From the NCBI GenBank assembly GCA_013003215.1, contig JABDKD010000214.1, positions 1 through 64,000 of the forward strand: DNA of 64,000 nucleotides, written 5' to 3'. Of the stretch, positions 1-7,526 are shown piece by piece; within the stretch, counting starts at the first letter, position 1, and the number at the start of each line of letters is the position of its first letter. The notes beneath the pieces were generated by a model. That model worked only from the letters and a program-made list of their open reading frames with translations. It was not told the DNA's origin and did no database searches. This stretch comes from Pyrinomonadaceae bacterium. GTDB lineage: Bacteria > Acidobacteriota > Blastocatellia > Pyrinomonadales > Pyrinomonadaceae. Both the position numbers and the translations under genes were made by a program.

Positions 1-2
1 GA

Positions 3-560
3 GTCATTTCGGCTCCGGTCTTCGTCAATGCGGCCGGTCTTGGTGCTTCGAAGTTTTCACCCGAACTCAGGATCTCTCCTAAGAAAGGGCATCTTGTTAT
101 AACCGACCGCTACGAGGGACTAATAGGACACCAAATAGCTGAACTGGGCTACGCGGCATCGGCACACAGTGCGACTGGGGAATCTGTCGCTTTTAATATC
201 CAGCCGCGAATTACGGGTCAGGTTCTGATAGGTTCCTCCCGACAACCTGGTGTCTCTTCGACGGATACCGATCGAAGGATCGTCGGGAAAATGATCGACC
301 GTGCCGCTCAATACATGCCGGCGCTTAGCGATTTGAAAGCGACGCGTGTTTGGACGGGAGTTCGACCCGCGACCCGCGATAATATTCCATACATTGGAAG
401 AAGTACGACCAATAAGCACGTCGTTGTTGCGGCAGGTCACGAAGGATTGGGAATAACGACCGCAACCGGAACTGCGGAAATCGTAACGGACATGATCTTG
501 GGCAGAGCCTCGAAAATCCCGGTGGAACCTTATTCAGTTGAGCGTGACGCCGGAACATAA
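3..560 (+). CDS. FAD-dependent oxidoreductase (DAO family), C-terminal part; probable D-hydroxyproline dehydrogenase subunit
   Basis: This is the 3' end of a gene that begins before the window; the open frame runs unbroken from base 3. The visible 185 residues contain VNAAGLGA, PKKGHLVITDR and a final ATRVWTGVRPATRDNIPYIG then GHEGLGITTATGTA, the C-terminal signature of DAO-type flavoenzymes (glycine, sarcosine or D-amino-acid oxidases). The stop overlaps the next start (TAATG), so the genes are translationally coupled. The next two genes encode a 2Fe-2S protein and an FAD/BFD-type protein, the composition known for heterotrimeric D-hydroxyproline dehydrogenase and related opine/proline dehydrogenases. 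The substrate is inferred from the DHDPS-family and aldehyde dehydrogenase genes further down. Family certain; substrate moderately sure. Confidence 0.85.
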   Translation, partial: VISAPVFVNAAGLGASKFSPELRISPKKGHLVITDRYEGLIGHQIAELGYAASAHSATGESVAFNIQPRITGQVLIGSSRQPGVSSTDTDRRIVGKMIDRAAQYMPALSDLKATRVWTGVRPATRDNIPYIGRSTTNKHVVVAAGHEGLGITTATGTAEIVTDMILGRASKIPVEPYSVERDAGT

Positions 561-811
561 TGAAATCAGTTGGTCTGACAATCGATGGAGAGGAATTCGA
601 ATTCGCGGAGGGCACATCTGTCGCCGCGGCGGTTCTGAATTCCGGCCGTCATGAATTCCGGCGTTCTGTAACGGGTTCAGCCCGCTCGGCTTTCTGCGGA
701 ATGGGCGTTTGTTACGAATGCAGGGTTACTATCGACGGAGTCGGGATGGAGAAAAGCTGTCAGATCTACGTCGCCCAAGGTATGCGTATCCAGACTGATG
801 GAAACTATTGA
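560..811 (+). CDS. 2Fe-2S ferredoxin-like subunit of a D-hydroxyproline/proline-type dehydrogenase
   Basis: An 83-residue protein with a ubiquitin-like ferredoxin start (SVGLTIDGEEFEFAEGTSVAAAV) and cysteines in FCGMGVCYECRV followed by KSC, the CxxxxCxxC...C pattern of plant-type 2Fe-2S clusters. Small proteins of this kind pass electrons between two flavoprotein subunits in heterotrimeric amino-acid dehydrogenases such as LhpBEF and HcnABC. It starts in a TAATG overlap with the upstream flavoprotein and its end overlaps the next gene by 14 bases, so the three are made together. Function as an electron-transfer subunit is a strong inference from motif and position. Confidence 0.85.
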   Translation: MKSVGLTIDGEEFEFAEGTSVAAAVLNSGRHEFRRSVTGSARSAFCGMGVCYECRVTIDGVGMEKSCQIYVAQGMRIQTDGNY

Positions 812-2045
812 TACAAAAGTACTTGTTGTCGGTGGCGGCGGAGCCGGAATGTCTGCTGCGGCGGCAGCCTCGCGAGACTGCCGCGTCACCATTGTTGATG
901 ATAATCCGCATTATGGGGGGCAGATCTGGAGACAAGGCGTTTCGGAGAAGGCCCCGCCCGAGGCGTTGGAGCTCATCAACAAACTTGAGAACCGGAGTGT
1001 CGGTTTTGCACCGGGAACCACGATCGTCGATAGTCCGGAACCGAAGGCGCTGATCGGATCAAGGGCGGGCAAACCAACCCTTTTCAGATTCGAAAAACTT
1101 GTGATCGCAACCGGGGCACGGGAACGCTTTATCCCATTTCCGGGTTGGACCAAACAAGGCGTCTACGGCGCAGGGGGCCTGCAGGCGCTAGTTAAGGCGG
1201 GACTCGATGTCGCGGGAAAGAGAATCATCGTGGCCGGAACCGGCCCGTTGCTGGTCGCGGTCGCTGAATACCTTCAACGAAAAGGCGCAAAGGTGTCGTT
1301 TGTTGCCGAACTGGCTGGCAAAGCGCGGCTTCTCAGGTTCGGAATCGGTTTGGTACAGTATCCCTCTAAGTTTCTGAAAGCATGTTCCTTTGCTCTGGCA
1401 CCGTCTTCGATTTCGATTCGCACCTCGAGTTTGGTTGAAGAGGCCCGCGGCGGGCGGCGGGTAGAATCGATAAGGTTGAACAGGCACGGTAAGATTGAGG
1501 AACACGAGTGTGACATTCTTGCTATTGGTTATCATTTAGTGCCAAATCTGGAGCTACCGACACTCCTCGGTTGCGATATCGGATCTGAGGGAGCGATGGT
1601 CGATAGTTACCAGCGAACATCGGTCGCCGATGTATTCGCGGCGGGTGAGACGACCTCCATCGGTGGTATTGAGCTCTCGTGCGTTGAAGGGCAAATCGCC
1701 GGGTACGCAGCGACAGGTAATAAGGAGAGCGTTAAAAGGCTTGTTTCGAAGAGAAATAAACTTCGGGGTTTTTCCCGTATTCTTAAAAAAACGTTTGAGA
1801 TCGATGACAGGCTTAAGTCCTCTGTAAAAGCAGAGACTATGGTATGCCGTTGCGAAGATGTTTCTTACGAAACACTGCTTGAGTTCGACAATTGGCGTGA
1901 CGCAAAATTGCAGACGCGCTGCGGAATGGGTCCCTGCCAGGGAAGAATCTGCGGACCGGCAACCGAGTACTTGTTTGACTGGTCGCCTGACGGAGTAAGG
2001 CCTCCGCTTTTTCCGGTGAGAGTTAAAGAATTGGGAGATTTATAA
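798..2045 (+). CDS. FAD/NAD(P)-binding oxidoreductase with C-terminal BFD-like 2Fe-2S domain
   Basis: A 415-residue flavoprotein. Residues 8-25 hold the first Rossmann motif (VLVVGGGGAGMSAA), near 140 a second nucleotide-binding motif (IIVAGTGPLLVAVAEYL), near 280 the FAD-closing VADVFAAGETTSIGG, and near 350-390 four cysteines in VCRCEDVSYE and TRCGMGPCQGRICGP typical of BFD-like 2Fe-2S domains. This matches the second flavin subunit of heterotrimeric D-hydroxyproline dehydrogenase and of HcnB-like enzymes. It overlaps the ferredoxin gene upstream and its TAA overlaps the ATG of the DHDPS-like gene. Together with the upstream genes it probably oxidises cis-4-hydroxy-D-proline to pyrroline-4-hydroxy-2-carboxylate in the cytoplasm or at the membrane. 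Substrate is inferred from context. Confidence 0.85.
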   Translation: METIDTKVLVVGGGGAGMSAAAAASRDCRVTIVDDNPHYGGQIWRQGVSEKAPPEALELINKLENRSVGFAPGTTIVDSPEPKALIGSRAGKPTLFRFEKLVIATGARERFIPFPGWTKQGVYGAGGLQALVKAGLDVAGKRIIVAGTGPLLVAVAEYLQRKGAKVSFVAELAGKARLLRFGIGLVQYPSKFLKACSFALAPSSISIRTSSLVEEARGGRRVESIRLNRHGKIEEHECDILAIGYHLVPNLELPTLLGCDIGSEGAMVDSYQRTSVADVFAAGETTSIGGIELSCVEGQIAGYAATGNKESVKRLVSKRNKLRGFSRILKKTFEIDDRLKSSVKAETMVCRCEDVSYETLLEFDNWRDAKLQTRCGMGPCQGRICGPATEYLFDWSPDGVRPPLFPVRVKELGDL

Positions 2046-2938
2046 TGAGTTTCGAATGGAAAGGTGTGATGCCGGCGATCACTACGTGCTTTGACGATTC
2101 ACTCGAGATCGATCACGAGTTTACGGCACGCCATGTGAACTGGCTTGTAGACAACGGTTCAACCGGAATAGTTACTAATGGAAGCCTGGGTGAAGGTGCC
2201 ACTCTTTCGGTTGATGAAAAAGTTGCCCTTTGGAAAACCTGTGTTGAGGCAGTTGGGGACAGGGTACCGGTAATTGCATCTATCGCCTCTTTGAGTACAA
2301 GAGAGGGAGTGGACCTGGCGAAACGTGCGGAAGAGGCAGGCTGCAAGGGTTTGATGGTATTGCCGCCTTATGTACACAAAGGTGATAACCGGGAAATGCT
2401 GGCTCATGTTTCGACGATAGTTGCAGCAACAGGCCTTTCCTCAATGCTTTACAACAATCCCATCGCGTATGGCGTCGATTTCTCGGCTGAAGAGATATTC
2501 GAACTGGCAGACAAACACGAAAACCTTCACGCGGTAAAGGAATCCAGCGGCGACGTGAGGCGGATTTCGGCAATCCGTGAGCTGGACAAGGACCGGCTGG
2601 CGGTTTTTGTCGGACTGGACGATGCGATCGTTGAAGGAATTGCGGCAGGAGCCGTTGGCTGGGTCGCGGGTTTGGTGAATGCGTTGCCGAAGGAATCGGT
2701 ACGGCTGTTTGAAACAGCATTGAACCGCGAGAACTGCGACAATTTATATCACTGGTTTCTGCCCCTTCTGAGGCTTGATGTCGTACCGAAGTTCGTACAG
2801 CTAATTAAGCTGGTTCAGCAGGAAGTGGGAATGGGCAACACGAACGTACGCCCTCCAAGACTTGAACTGACAGCAGTTGAACGCGAAGACGCAATGAGGA
2901 TTATTTCGAAAGCTCTGGGACAAAAGGCGAACGCATGA
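2045..2938 (+). CDS. DHDPS-family lyase, probable pyrroline-4-hydroxy-2-carboxylate deaminase
   Basis: A 297-residue TIM-barrel protein of the dihydrodipicolinate synthase/N-acetylneuraminate lyase family. Seen: GVMPAITTCFDD at the start, TNGSLGEGATLS in place of the usual GTTGE loop, the tyrosine in MLYNNPIAYG, and the Schiff-base lysine in HAVKESSGDVRR. In hydroxyproline catabolism a member of this family opens and deaminates pyrroline-4-hydroxy-2-carboxylate to 2-ketoglutarate semialdehyde and ammonia. The flanking genes, dehydrogenase subunits before and a semialdehyde dehydrogenase after with ATGA overlap, fit that role. True lysine-pathway DapA is unlikely in this setting; a keto-deoxy sugar acid aldolase is the main alternative. 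Confidence 0.8.
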   Translation: MSFEWKGVMPAITTCFDDSLEIDHEFTARHVNWLVDNGSTGIVTNGSLGEGATLSVDEKVALWKTCVEAVGDRVPVIASIASLSTREGVDLAKRAEEAGCKGLMVLPPYVHKGDNREMLAHVSTIVAATGLSSMLYNNPIAYGVDFSAEEIFELADKHENLHAVKESSGDVRRISAIRELDKDRLAVFVGLDDAIVEGIAAGAVGWVAGLVNALPKESVRLFETALNRENCDNLYHWFLPLLRLDVVPKFVQLIKLVQQEVGMGNTNVRPPRLELTAVEREDAMRIISKALGQKANA

Positions 2939-4503
2939 ACACAGGATCACAGACGAGTATCAAACTGGAAGGCGTTTCTTTAATCGGGAACGGCCGCGGG
3001 GAGCTTTCTGACCGAACATTTACCGCGTTTAACCCTCGCACGGGCGAAGCGATTGCCCCTGATTTTCACGGCGCGTCGCACACAGAGGTCGAACGAGCTG
3101 CCGGGCTGGCAAATGATGCAAGCAGGGAGTTTGCAGCCACTTCTAACGAAGAACGGGCCCGATTTCTACGTTCGATCGCTGACCATTTGGAAGACTCGAA
3201 ATCTGACATTGTCGACCGTGCGTCAGAAGAATCCGGCCTTCCGCCGGCTCGTTTTGAAGGCGAACTCGGTAGGGCAGCCGGTCAAATCCGCATGTTCGCA
3301 AATGTCGTTGAAGAGGGGTCCTGGGTGGATGCCAGGATCGACCGCGCCGAACCGGATCGTGAACCATTGCCGAAACCAGACGTACGGTCGCTTTTAACAC
3401 CGCTAGGGCCCGTTGCGGTGTTCTGCGCTTCAAACTTCCCGATTGCATTTTCGGTTGCCGGTGGAGACACGGCATCAGCTCTGGCTGCGGGGTGCCCGGT
3501 GGTTGTAATCGCTCATTCTGCGCATCCCGGAACGGCTGAACTCGCAGGTCTGGCGATAAGGAAAGCAGTCGAACAAGCGAATTTGCCGGAAGGAGTCTTC
3601 AGCCTGCTTTTTTCCGATGACTACTCAGCGGGTCAGGCACTCGTGAGAGACCCGAACATCAGTGCCGTTGGATTTACGGGCTCGCGCAAGGGCGGAACGG
3701 CGCTGGCGGAGATTGCCTCGAAACGAGAACGGCCGATCCCTGTCTTTGCTGAAATGTCAGCGGTCAACCCAGTATTCTTGCTAAAGGACGCGCTGGAAGA
3801 GCGTATCGAATCAATCGCGGAGGGACTATTCGGCTCTTTTACTCTCGGATTCGGGCAATTTTGTACAAAACCCGGTATCGTTGCGCTTCCGGAAGCGTCA
3901 ATGGATGAGTTTGGCGAACTTCTGGGAGAACAGGTAAAAGCTGCCGGCCCGGTTCCGCTACTTACCCGTGGCATTCACGACGCCTTTGTTTCGGGGGTCA
4001 AGAAGAGGGGTTGTGAAGTTTCAGGGAATTCCGCAAATGACGACGGGTTTTACGCAGAAACTTCATTTGCCAGGGTTTCGGCCACTGACTTTCTTGCCAA
4101 TCCCCGTCTCGCAAATGAGATATTTGGTCCCACGGCCCTGGTGGTTGGCTATGATTCTACCGAACAGCTTTATGAAGTCGCGGAGTCTTTTGAGGGACAG
4201 TTGACTGCGACGGTCCACGGAACGGCGGCAGAGCTTCGGAAACATGAGGCCCTGGTTGGCGTTTTGTCCGAGATAGCCGGCCGAATTGTGTTTAACGGTT
4301 TCCCAACCGGAGTTGAGGTTTGCGGAGCGATGGTCCATGGGGGCCCTTTTCCAGCAACCACTGACGCTCGAACCACCTCGGTTGGAAAAAGAGCGATAGA
4401 AAGATTTACCAAACTGACAGCTTTTCAGGGTTTCCCACAAGAATCGCTTCCAGATGCCCTAAAAGATGATAATCCCCTACACATCAACAGGATAGAGGAC
4501 TAA
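2935..4503 (+). CDS. Aldehyde dehydrogenase (NADP+), probable 2-ketoglutarate semialdehyde dehydrogenase
   Basis: A 522-residue aldehyde dehydrogenase. Visible landmarks are the coenzyme-site GPVAVFCASNFPIAFS near residue 155, GFTGSRKGGTAL, the general base glutamate in PVFAEMSAVNPVFLL and the catalytic cysteine in FGQFCTKPGIV. The long form with AEMSAVNP is typical of ketoglutarate semialdehyde/2,5-dioxovalerate dehydrogenases, which yield 2-ketoglutarate as the last step of hydroxyproline or sugar-acid breakdown. It overlaps the DHDPS-like gene by four bases and is the last gene of the operon. Specificity is inferred from family and context. Confidence 0.85.
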   Translation: MNTGSQTSIKLEGVSLIGNGRGELSDRTFTAFNPRTGEAIAPDFHGASHTEVERAAGLANDASREFAATSNEERARFLRSIADHLEDSKSDIVDRASEESGLPPARFEGELGRAAGQIRMFANVVEEGSWVDARIDRAEPDREPLPKPDVRSLLTPLGPVAVFCASNFPIAFSVAGGDTASALAAGCPVVVIAHSAHPGTAELAGLAIRKAVEQANLPEGVFSLLFSDDYSAGQALVRDPNISAVGFTGSRKGGTALAEIASKRERPIPVFAEMSAVNPVFLLKDALEERIESIAEGLFGSFTLGFGQFCTKPGIVALPEASMDEFGELLGEQVKAAGPVPLLTRGIHDAFVSGVKKRGCEVSGNSANDDGFYAETSFARVSATDFLANPRLANEIFGPTALVVGYDSTEQLYEVAESFEGQLTATVHGTAAELRKHEALVGVLSEIAGRIVFNGFPTGVEVCGAMVHGGPFPATTDARTTSVGKRAIERFTKLTAFQGFPQESLPDALKDDNPLHINRIED

Positions 4504-4627
4504 GCTAATCTAACTTATGAAGCCCTTGGAAAGGCCTGGGGAAACTCACCCAGCGGGCGAGCTTCTTTGATATGAGTGACTGCTTTAAGCTTAGTCATTG
4601 CTTCAATTACATGACCCAGACTGCAGT
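4504..4627. other. Intergenic tail of hydroxyproline operon
   Basis: No reading frame or strong hairpin was recognised between the stop of the aldehyde dehydrogenase and the decayed deacetylase reading the other way. Confidence 0.4.
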
Positions 4628-5106
4628 TCACTCAGAACTCAGTCCGGCTGCTTTCATAGCGAACTTGGGCACCTTCGGTTCATCAGGTACTAATGCCTTC
4701 TTTCCCTCGTCCAATGCCTGAGATAGGCAATTCTCTTATCAAACTCCGCGAGCAGTCGTTTTGTTACGATCTCACCTTTTAGAATCTCGGACTTGTTCTC
4801 ACACAGTTCGATATTGATTGCCCTGGTCACACCCTGCTCGAAGCCAGTTCCTCAATAGTTCAACCGCATTTTCGTTGAGCTCACCGTTCGAATAGAGTTT
4901 CTTTTCGTTTACAAAAGCAATTACAGGAGTTTGGGAGTTCTTGATGTGTCCAAGCAGTCGGCGGGTAATCGATTGGTGAATGCCTTTTGACTTTATGCTT
5001 GTTACAACGGGAAGATCATCGATCGTTACCGCCAGTTGACGGCCTGCCCGCGCCGAGGCCGGCAGGAAAACCAGACAGAGCAGGCAATAATCAAAATGCT
5101 GATCAT
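4628..5106 (-). pseudogene. Decayed polysaccharide deacetylase (NodB-like)
   Basis: On the minus strand an open frame carries GRQLAVTIDDLPVV and a following helix ending ELLRNWLRAGCDQGNQ, the start of NodB-like polysaccharide deacetylases, where GNH(T/S)YSH with metal-binding histidines should come next. Instead the frame shifts into SEILKGEIVTKRLLAEFDKR (family pattern: x-GE-x-VT-LLAE) and, after another shift, into a tail ending EGKKALVPDEPKVPKF, like the C-terminal end of these enzymes. The whole catalytic middle, including the zinc-binding histidines, is missing and the signal peptide is also out of frame. It is therefore a remnant with an internal deletion and several frameshifts. The exact limits are approximate. 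Confidence 0.65.
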
Positions 5107-5516
5107 TTGGCGAAAACCCTTTCGAAATCGCTAAATGCCTTAAATTCAAGGGCATTTCCGCTCGGATCTCGGAAAAACATGGTAGCTTGCTCGCCTATTT
5201 CCCCTTTGAAACGGACCCTCGGCTCGATCACAAACTCCACACCTGACTTCTTGAGCCTCGCGGCAAGCTTTTCCCATTCGTCCATTTCAAGAATGAGGCC
5301 GAAATGCGGCACCGGAACATCGTCAGTATCGACGGGATTCGTTGATTCAGATGAACCTGAGCCCGTCTTGTGGGCAACAATCTGGTGTCCGTAAAGATTA
5401 AAATCGACCCAAATATCCGAGCTACGGCCTTCTTCGCACCCCAAAAGCCCGCCATAAAATTCGCGGGCAGCTTCCAAATCATCAACCGGAAACGCCAGAT
5501 GGAATAGGTTTTTCAT
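5103..5516 (-). CDS. VOC (glyoxalase/bleomycin-resistance fold) family protein
   Basis: A 137-residue single vicinal-oxygen-chelate domain protein: [23 protein letters not shown] at the start, a middle [18 protein letters not shown], and [15 protein letters not shown] at the end. His (residue 4-5 region), a second-repeat His and the final Glu in ALEFK are the likely metal ligands. The start at 5516 is chosen over one nine codons earlier because an AAGGAG lies seven bases before this ATG and the family begins at the first strand. No substrate can be assigned. It sits 23 bases after a DinB-type gene on the same strand and may be co-transcribed with it. Confidence 0.8.
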   Translation of the reverse strand: MKNLFHLAFPVDDLEAAREFYGGLLGCEEGRSSDIWVDFNLYGHQIVAHKTGSGSSESTNPVDTDDVPVPHFGLILEMDEWEKLAARLKKSGVEFVIEPRVRFKGEIGEQATMFFRDPSGNALEFKAFSDFERVFAK

Positions 5517-5539
5517 TATTGTCTCCTTAGGAAGGGTCT

Positions 5540-6022
5540 TCACCTTTTTGGTTCCACGGATTTCGCGATCTGTCGGATTGCCCCTAAATGATAGGCACTG
5601 TGGGCGATTATCGCTACCATGTCCCCGATATTATTCTCATCCCAGTCACTCACACCCGCAATACTCAACAAAAGTTGTTCATAGGACTTTGCCACGGCCT
5701 GCTTCAAAAAAGACCACTCTTCCTCATTCACAGTCTCGATCAGCCAACTCTGTTCCCAGTTGACTTCATCAGCCCTCCCTTCCATGAATTCCCGTAGCCG
5801 ATCGACATAGAACTTCAGGTGTTCAGTATGCGCGGCTATGGTAGAACCATTCACAGATGTAGAGGCATGGTCGGCATCTACCTCCTCGAGAGTAGAAAAC
5901 AGACCTATTTCGCGGTCCAAATAGGCACTTGAAGCTCCGACGGGCGACCCCTCGAATGTTTCCCTAAGTATTACAAGACTTCCCTTTAGGTATTGTTCAT
6001 TAACGATCGTTCCACTATTCAT
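5540..6022 (-). CDS. DinB-family protein
   Basis: A 160-residue protein of the DinB/YfiT four-helix-bundle type. It has [26 protein letters not shown] in the first part and [14 protein letters not shown] near the end, giving the widely spaced histidines that hold a metal in these proteins. Members are thiol-dependent transferases or stress proteins; no specific reaction can be read. The ATG at 6022 is preferred because GGGAG lies eight bases upstream; a longer open frame to 6205 would run across the divergent promoter of the methyltransferase. Followed closely by the VOC gene. Confidence 0.75.
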   Translation of the reverse strand: MNSGTIVNEQYLKGSLVILRETFEGSPVGASSAYLDREIGLFSTLEEVDADHASTSVNGSTIAAHTEHLKFYVDRLREFMEGRADEVNWEQSWLIETVNEEEWSFLKQAVAKSYEQLLLSIAGVSDWDENNIGDMVAIIAHSAYHLGAIRQIAKSVEPKR

Positions 6023-6091
6023 ATTCGAAACTCCCGATTTAACCGCTCTTCGCCAACCGAAATTGGGTTGTGTTAATCTCTCAATCTGTAA

Positions 6092-7261
6092 ATGCAAGAC
6101 AAAAACAAACGAGAATTTATGCAAACGCTCTCTGCGAGTATTGCCGAAGGCAGTTTTGTAAAAGCAACTTTCGGAAATTATCGTGGAAACGACCCGCATT
6201 TGCAAAAACTTCTGATCCGCCGGCTGGACACAAAAAAAGGCCGCCGGCTTTTCGTCCTGTTTAGGTTTGATACAAGGGACACCGCAAAAAACTATGATAT
6301 TCAGGACGGGATCTCGTTACTCGCAGAGAAACTAGGTACCGAATTCTATTCCGGACACCTCTTTACGTTAGAGAACGATTTTCAGTTAGAAATCGGCAAG
6401 AAGGGCAAATCGCGCTTGAATAGGGCGAAACCGACTTTCAACACGATGCCTGAAACTGCTCATGACCGTCAAAAAAACAATTCTGTCGATCCGAGCAGTT
6501 TTTTTCTGAAAGCGCTTGGAATCACAGGGGACTCAGGCAAAGTTAAGCCAAGACAGCATTCGAAATGGAAGCAGATAAACAAGTTTGTCGAAACAATAGG
6601 GAATTTGTTTGATGAAGCCAAAATCAATCCGAACCGACCTGTCAGAATGGTCGATATGGGTTCAGGCAAGGGATACCTGACGTTTGCAGCCTACAACTAC
6701 TTTGTTAATAAGCGAGGGTTAACTGTTGAAATTATTGGAGTTGATGCAAACGCACAACTCGTTGAGCTGTCGAACTCGATTGCAACCTCATGTGATTTCT
6801 CAGGTCTCAGTTTCAGGACCGGAAAGATAGCAGATTTCGATATCGGCCGCGCCGATATATTGATTGCCCTGCATGCCTGCGATACAGCAACTGATGACGC
6901 GCTATTTAAGGGGATTTCCGCTAATGCTTCACTAATACTGGCTTCCCCATGTTGCCACAAAGAGATTCGCCCCCAGATGTCCCATAAGGGATCCTTCCTC
7001 CCGGTTCTGAAACACGGAGCGCTTTTGGAAACACAAGCGGAAATCGTTACAGACACACTTCGGGCGCTTTTACTTGAGTCAAATGGTTACAAAACAAGGG
7101 TTTTCGAGTTCGTACCGACCGAGCATACTCCAAAGAACAACATGATTGCAGCTGTCCGCAGAAACGATTCTGAAAAGGATAAGGCGGCAAAAGAGTCCTT
7201 TTTGGAGCTGAAATCAGAATTCGGCATCAAATCTCAAAAGCTCGAATCACTCCTAAGTTAA
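6092..7261 (+). CDS. Class I SAM-dependent methyltransferase (RNA-methyltransferase-like)
   Basis: A 389-residue protein. An N-terminal region of about 160 residues precedes QHSKWKQINKFVETI and then the SAM-binding motif VDMGSGKGYLTFAAYNYF (near 188), VEIIGVDAN (motif II), and ALHACDTATDDAL followed by LASPCCHKEI. This arrangement fits the Methyltransf_32 group, whose members include putative RNA methyltransferases related to GSTCD/TRMT13-like proteins. The paired cysteines after SP are a family feature of unknown role. Divergent from the DinB gene with about 70 bases between them. Substrate unknown; RNA is a guess from family. Confidence 0.75.
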   Translation: MQDKNKREFMQTLSASIAEGSFVKATFGNYRGNDPHLQKLLIRRLDTKKGRRLFVLFRFDTRDTAKNYDIQDGISLLAEKLGTEFYSGHLFTLENDFQLEIGKKGKSRLNRAKPTFNTMPETAHDRQKNNSVDPSSFFLKALGITGDSGKVKPRQHSKWKQINKFVETIGNLFDEAKINPNRPVRMVDMGSGKGYLTFAAYNYFVNKRGLTVEIIGVDANAQLVELSNSIATSCDFSGLSFRTGKIADFDIGRADILIALHACDTATDDALFKGISANASLILASPCCHKEIRPQMSHKGSFLPVLKHGALLETQAEIVTDTLRALLLESNGYKTRVFEFVPTEHTPKNNMIAAVRRNDSEKDKAAKESFLELKSEFGIKSQKLESLLS

Positions 7262-7526
7262 GTCCCACATATTTGGTTAAAGGCATTATCTCCGATAATT
7301 CTGGTCTGATTCTTGCCACTATACCAAGCGGTGGTAGCCTTATAAACCGTCACAAAAATTCGTACAAGACCCATTTTTGCTAATGATCAGCCACCTTCTC
7401 TACTTCCCGTGTACACGGAAAACTGGCATTTAATGTCAGTTGGCCGATGCCGTTTTTTGTCACTTCCAGTTAATTTTGGCTGATTTTGGCCATCCTAGGC
7501 CGCAAACCTTTGCAAAAGACATTACT
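7262..7526 (+). promoter_or_regulatory. Leader of the chemosensory operon
   Basis: 265 bases without a credible gene. It contains a perfect 12-base palindrome CCGTGTACACGG around 7408-7420 and an imperfect hairpin (AACTGGCAT / ATGTCAGTT) around 7420-7441, either of which could be an operator or end of the upstream transcript. An in-frame ATG at 7440 exists, but the 29 residues it would add look unlike the protein, so the leader is taken to 7526. Confidence 0.35.

Noticed and set aside
7440-7526. Upstream start for the TPR-receiver gene
   Set aside because: The 29 added residues (MADAVFCHFQ...) do not look like the family and the internal ATG at 7527 opens a sensible N-terminus.
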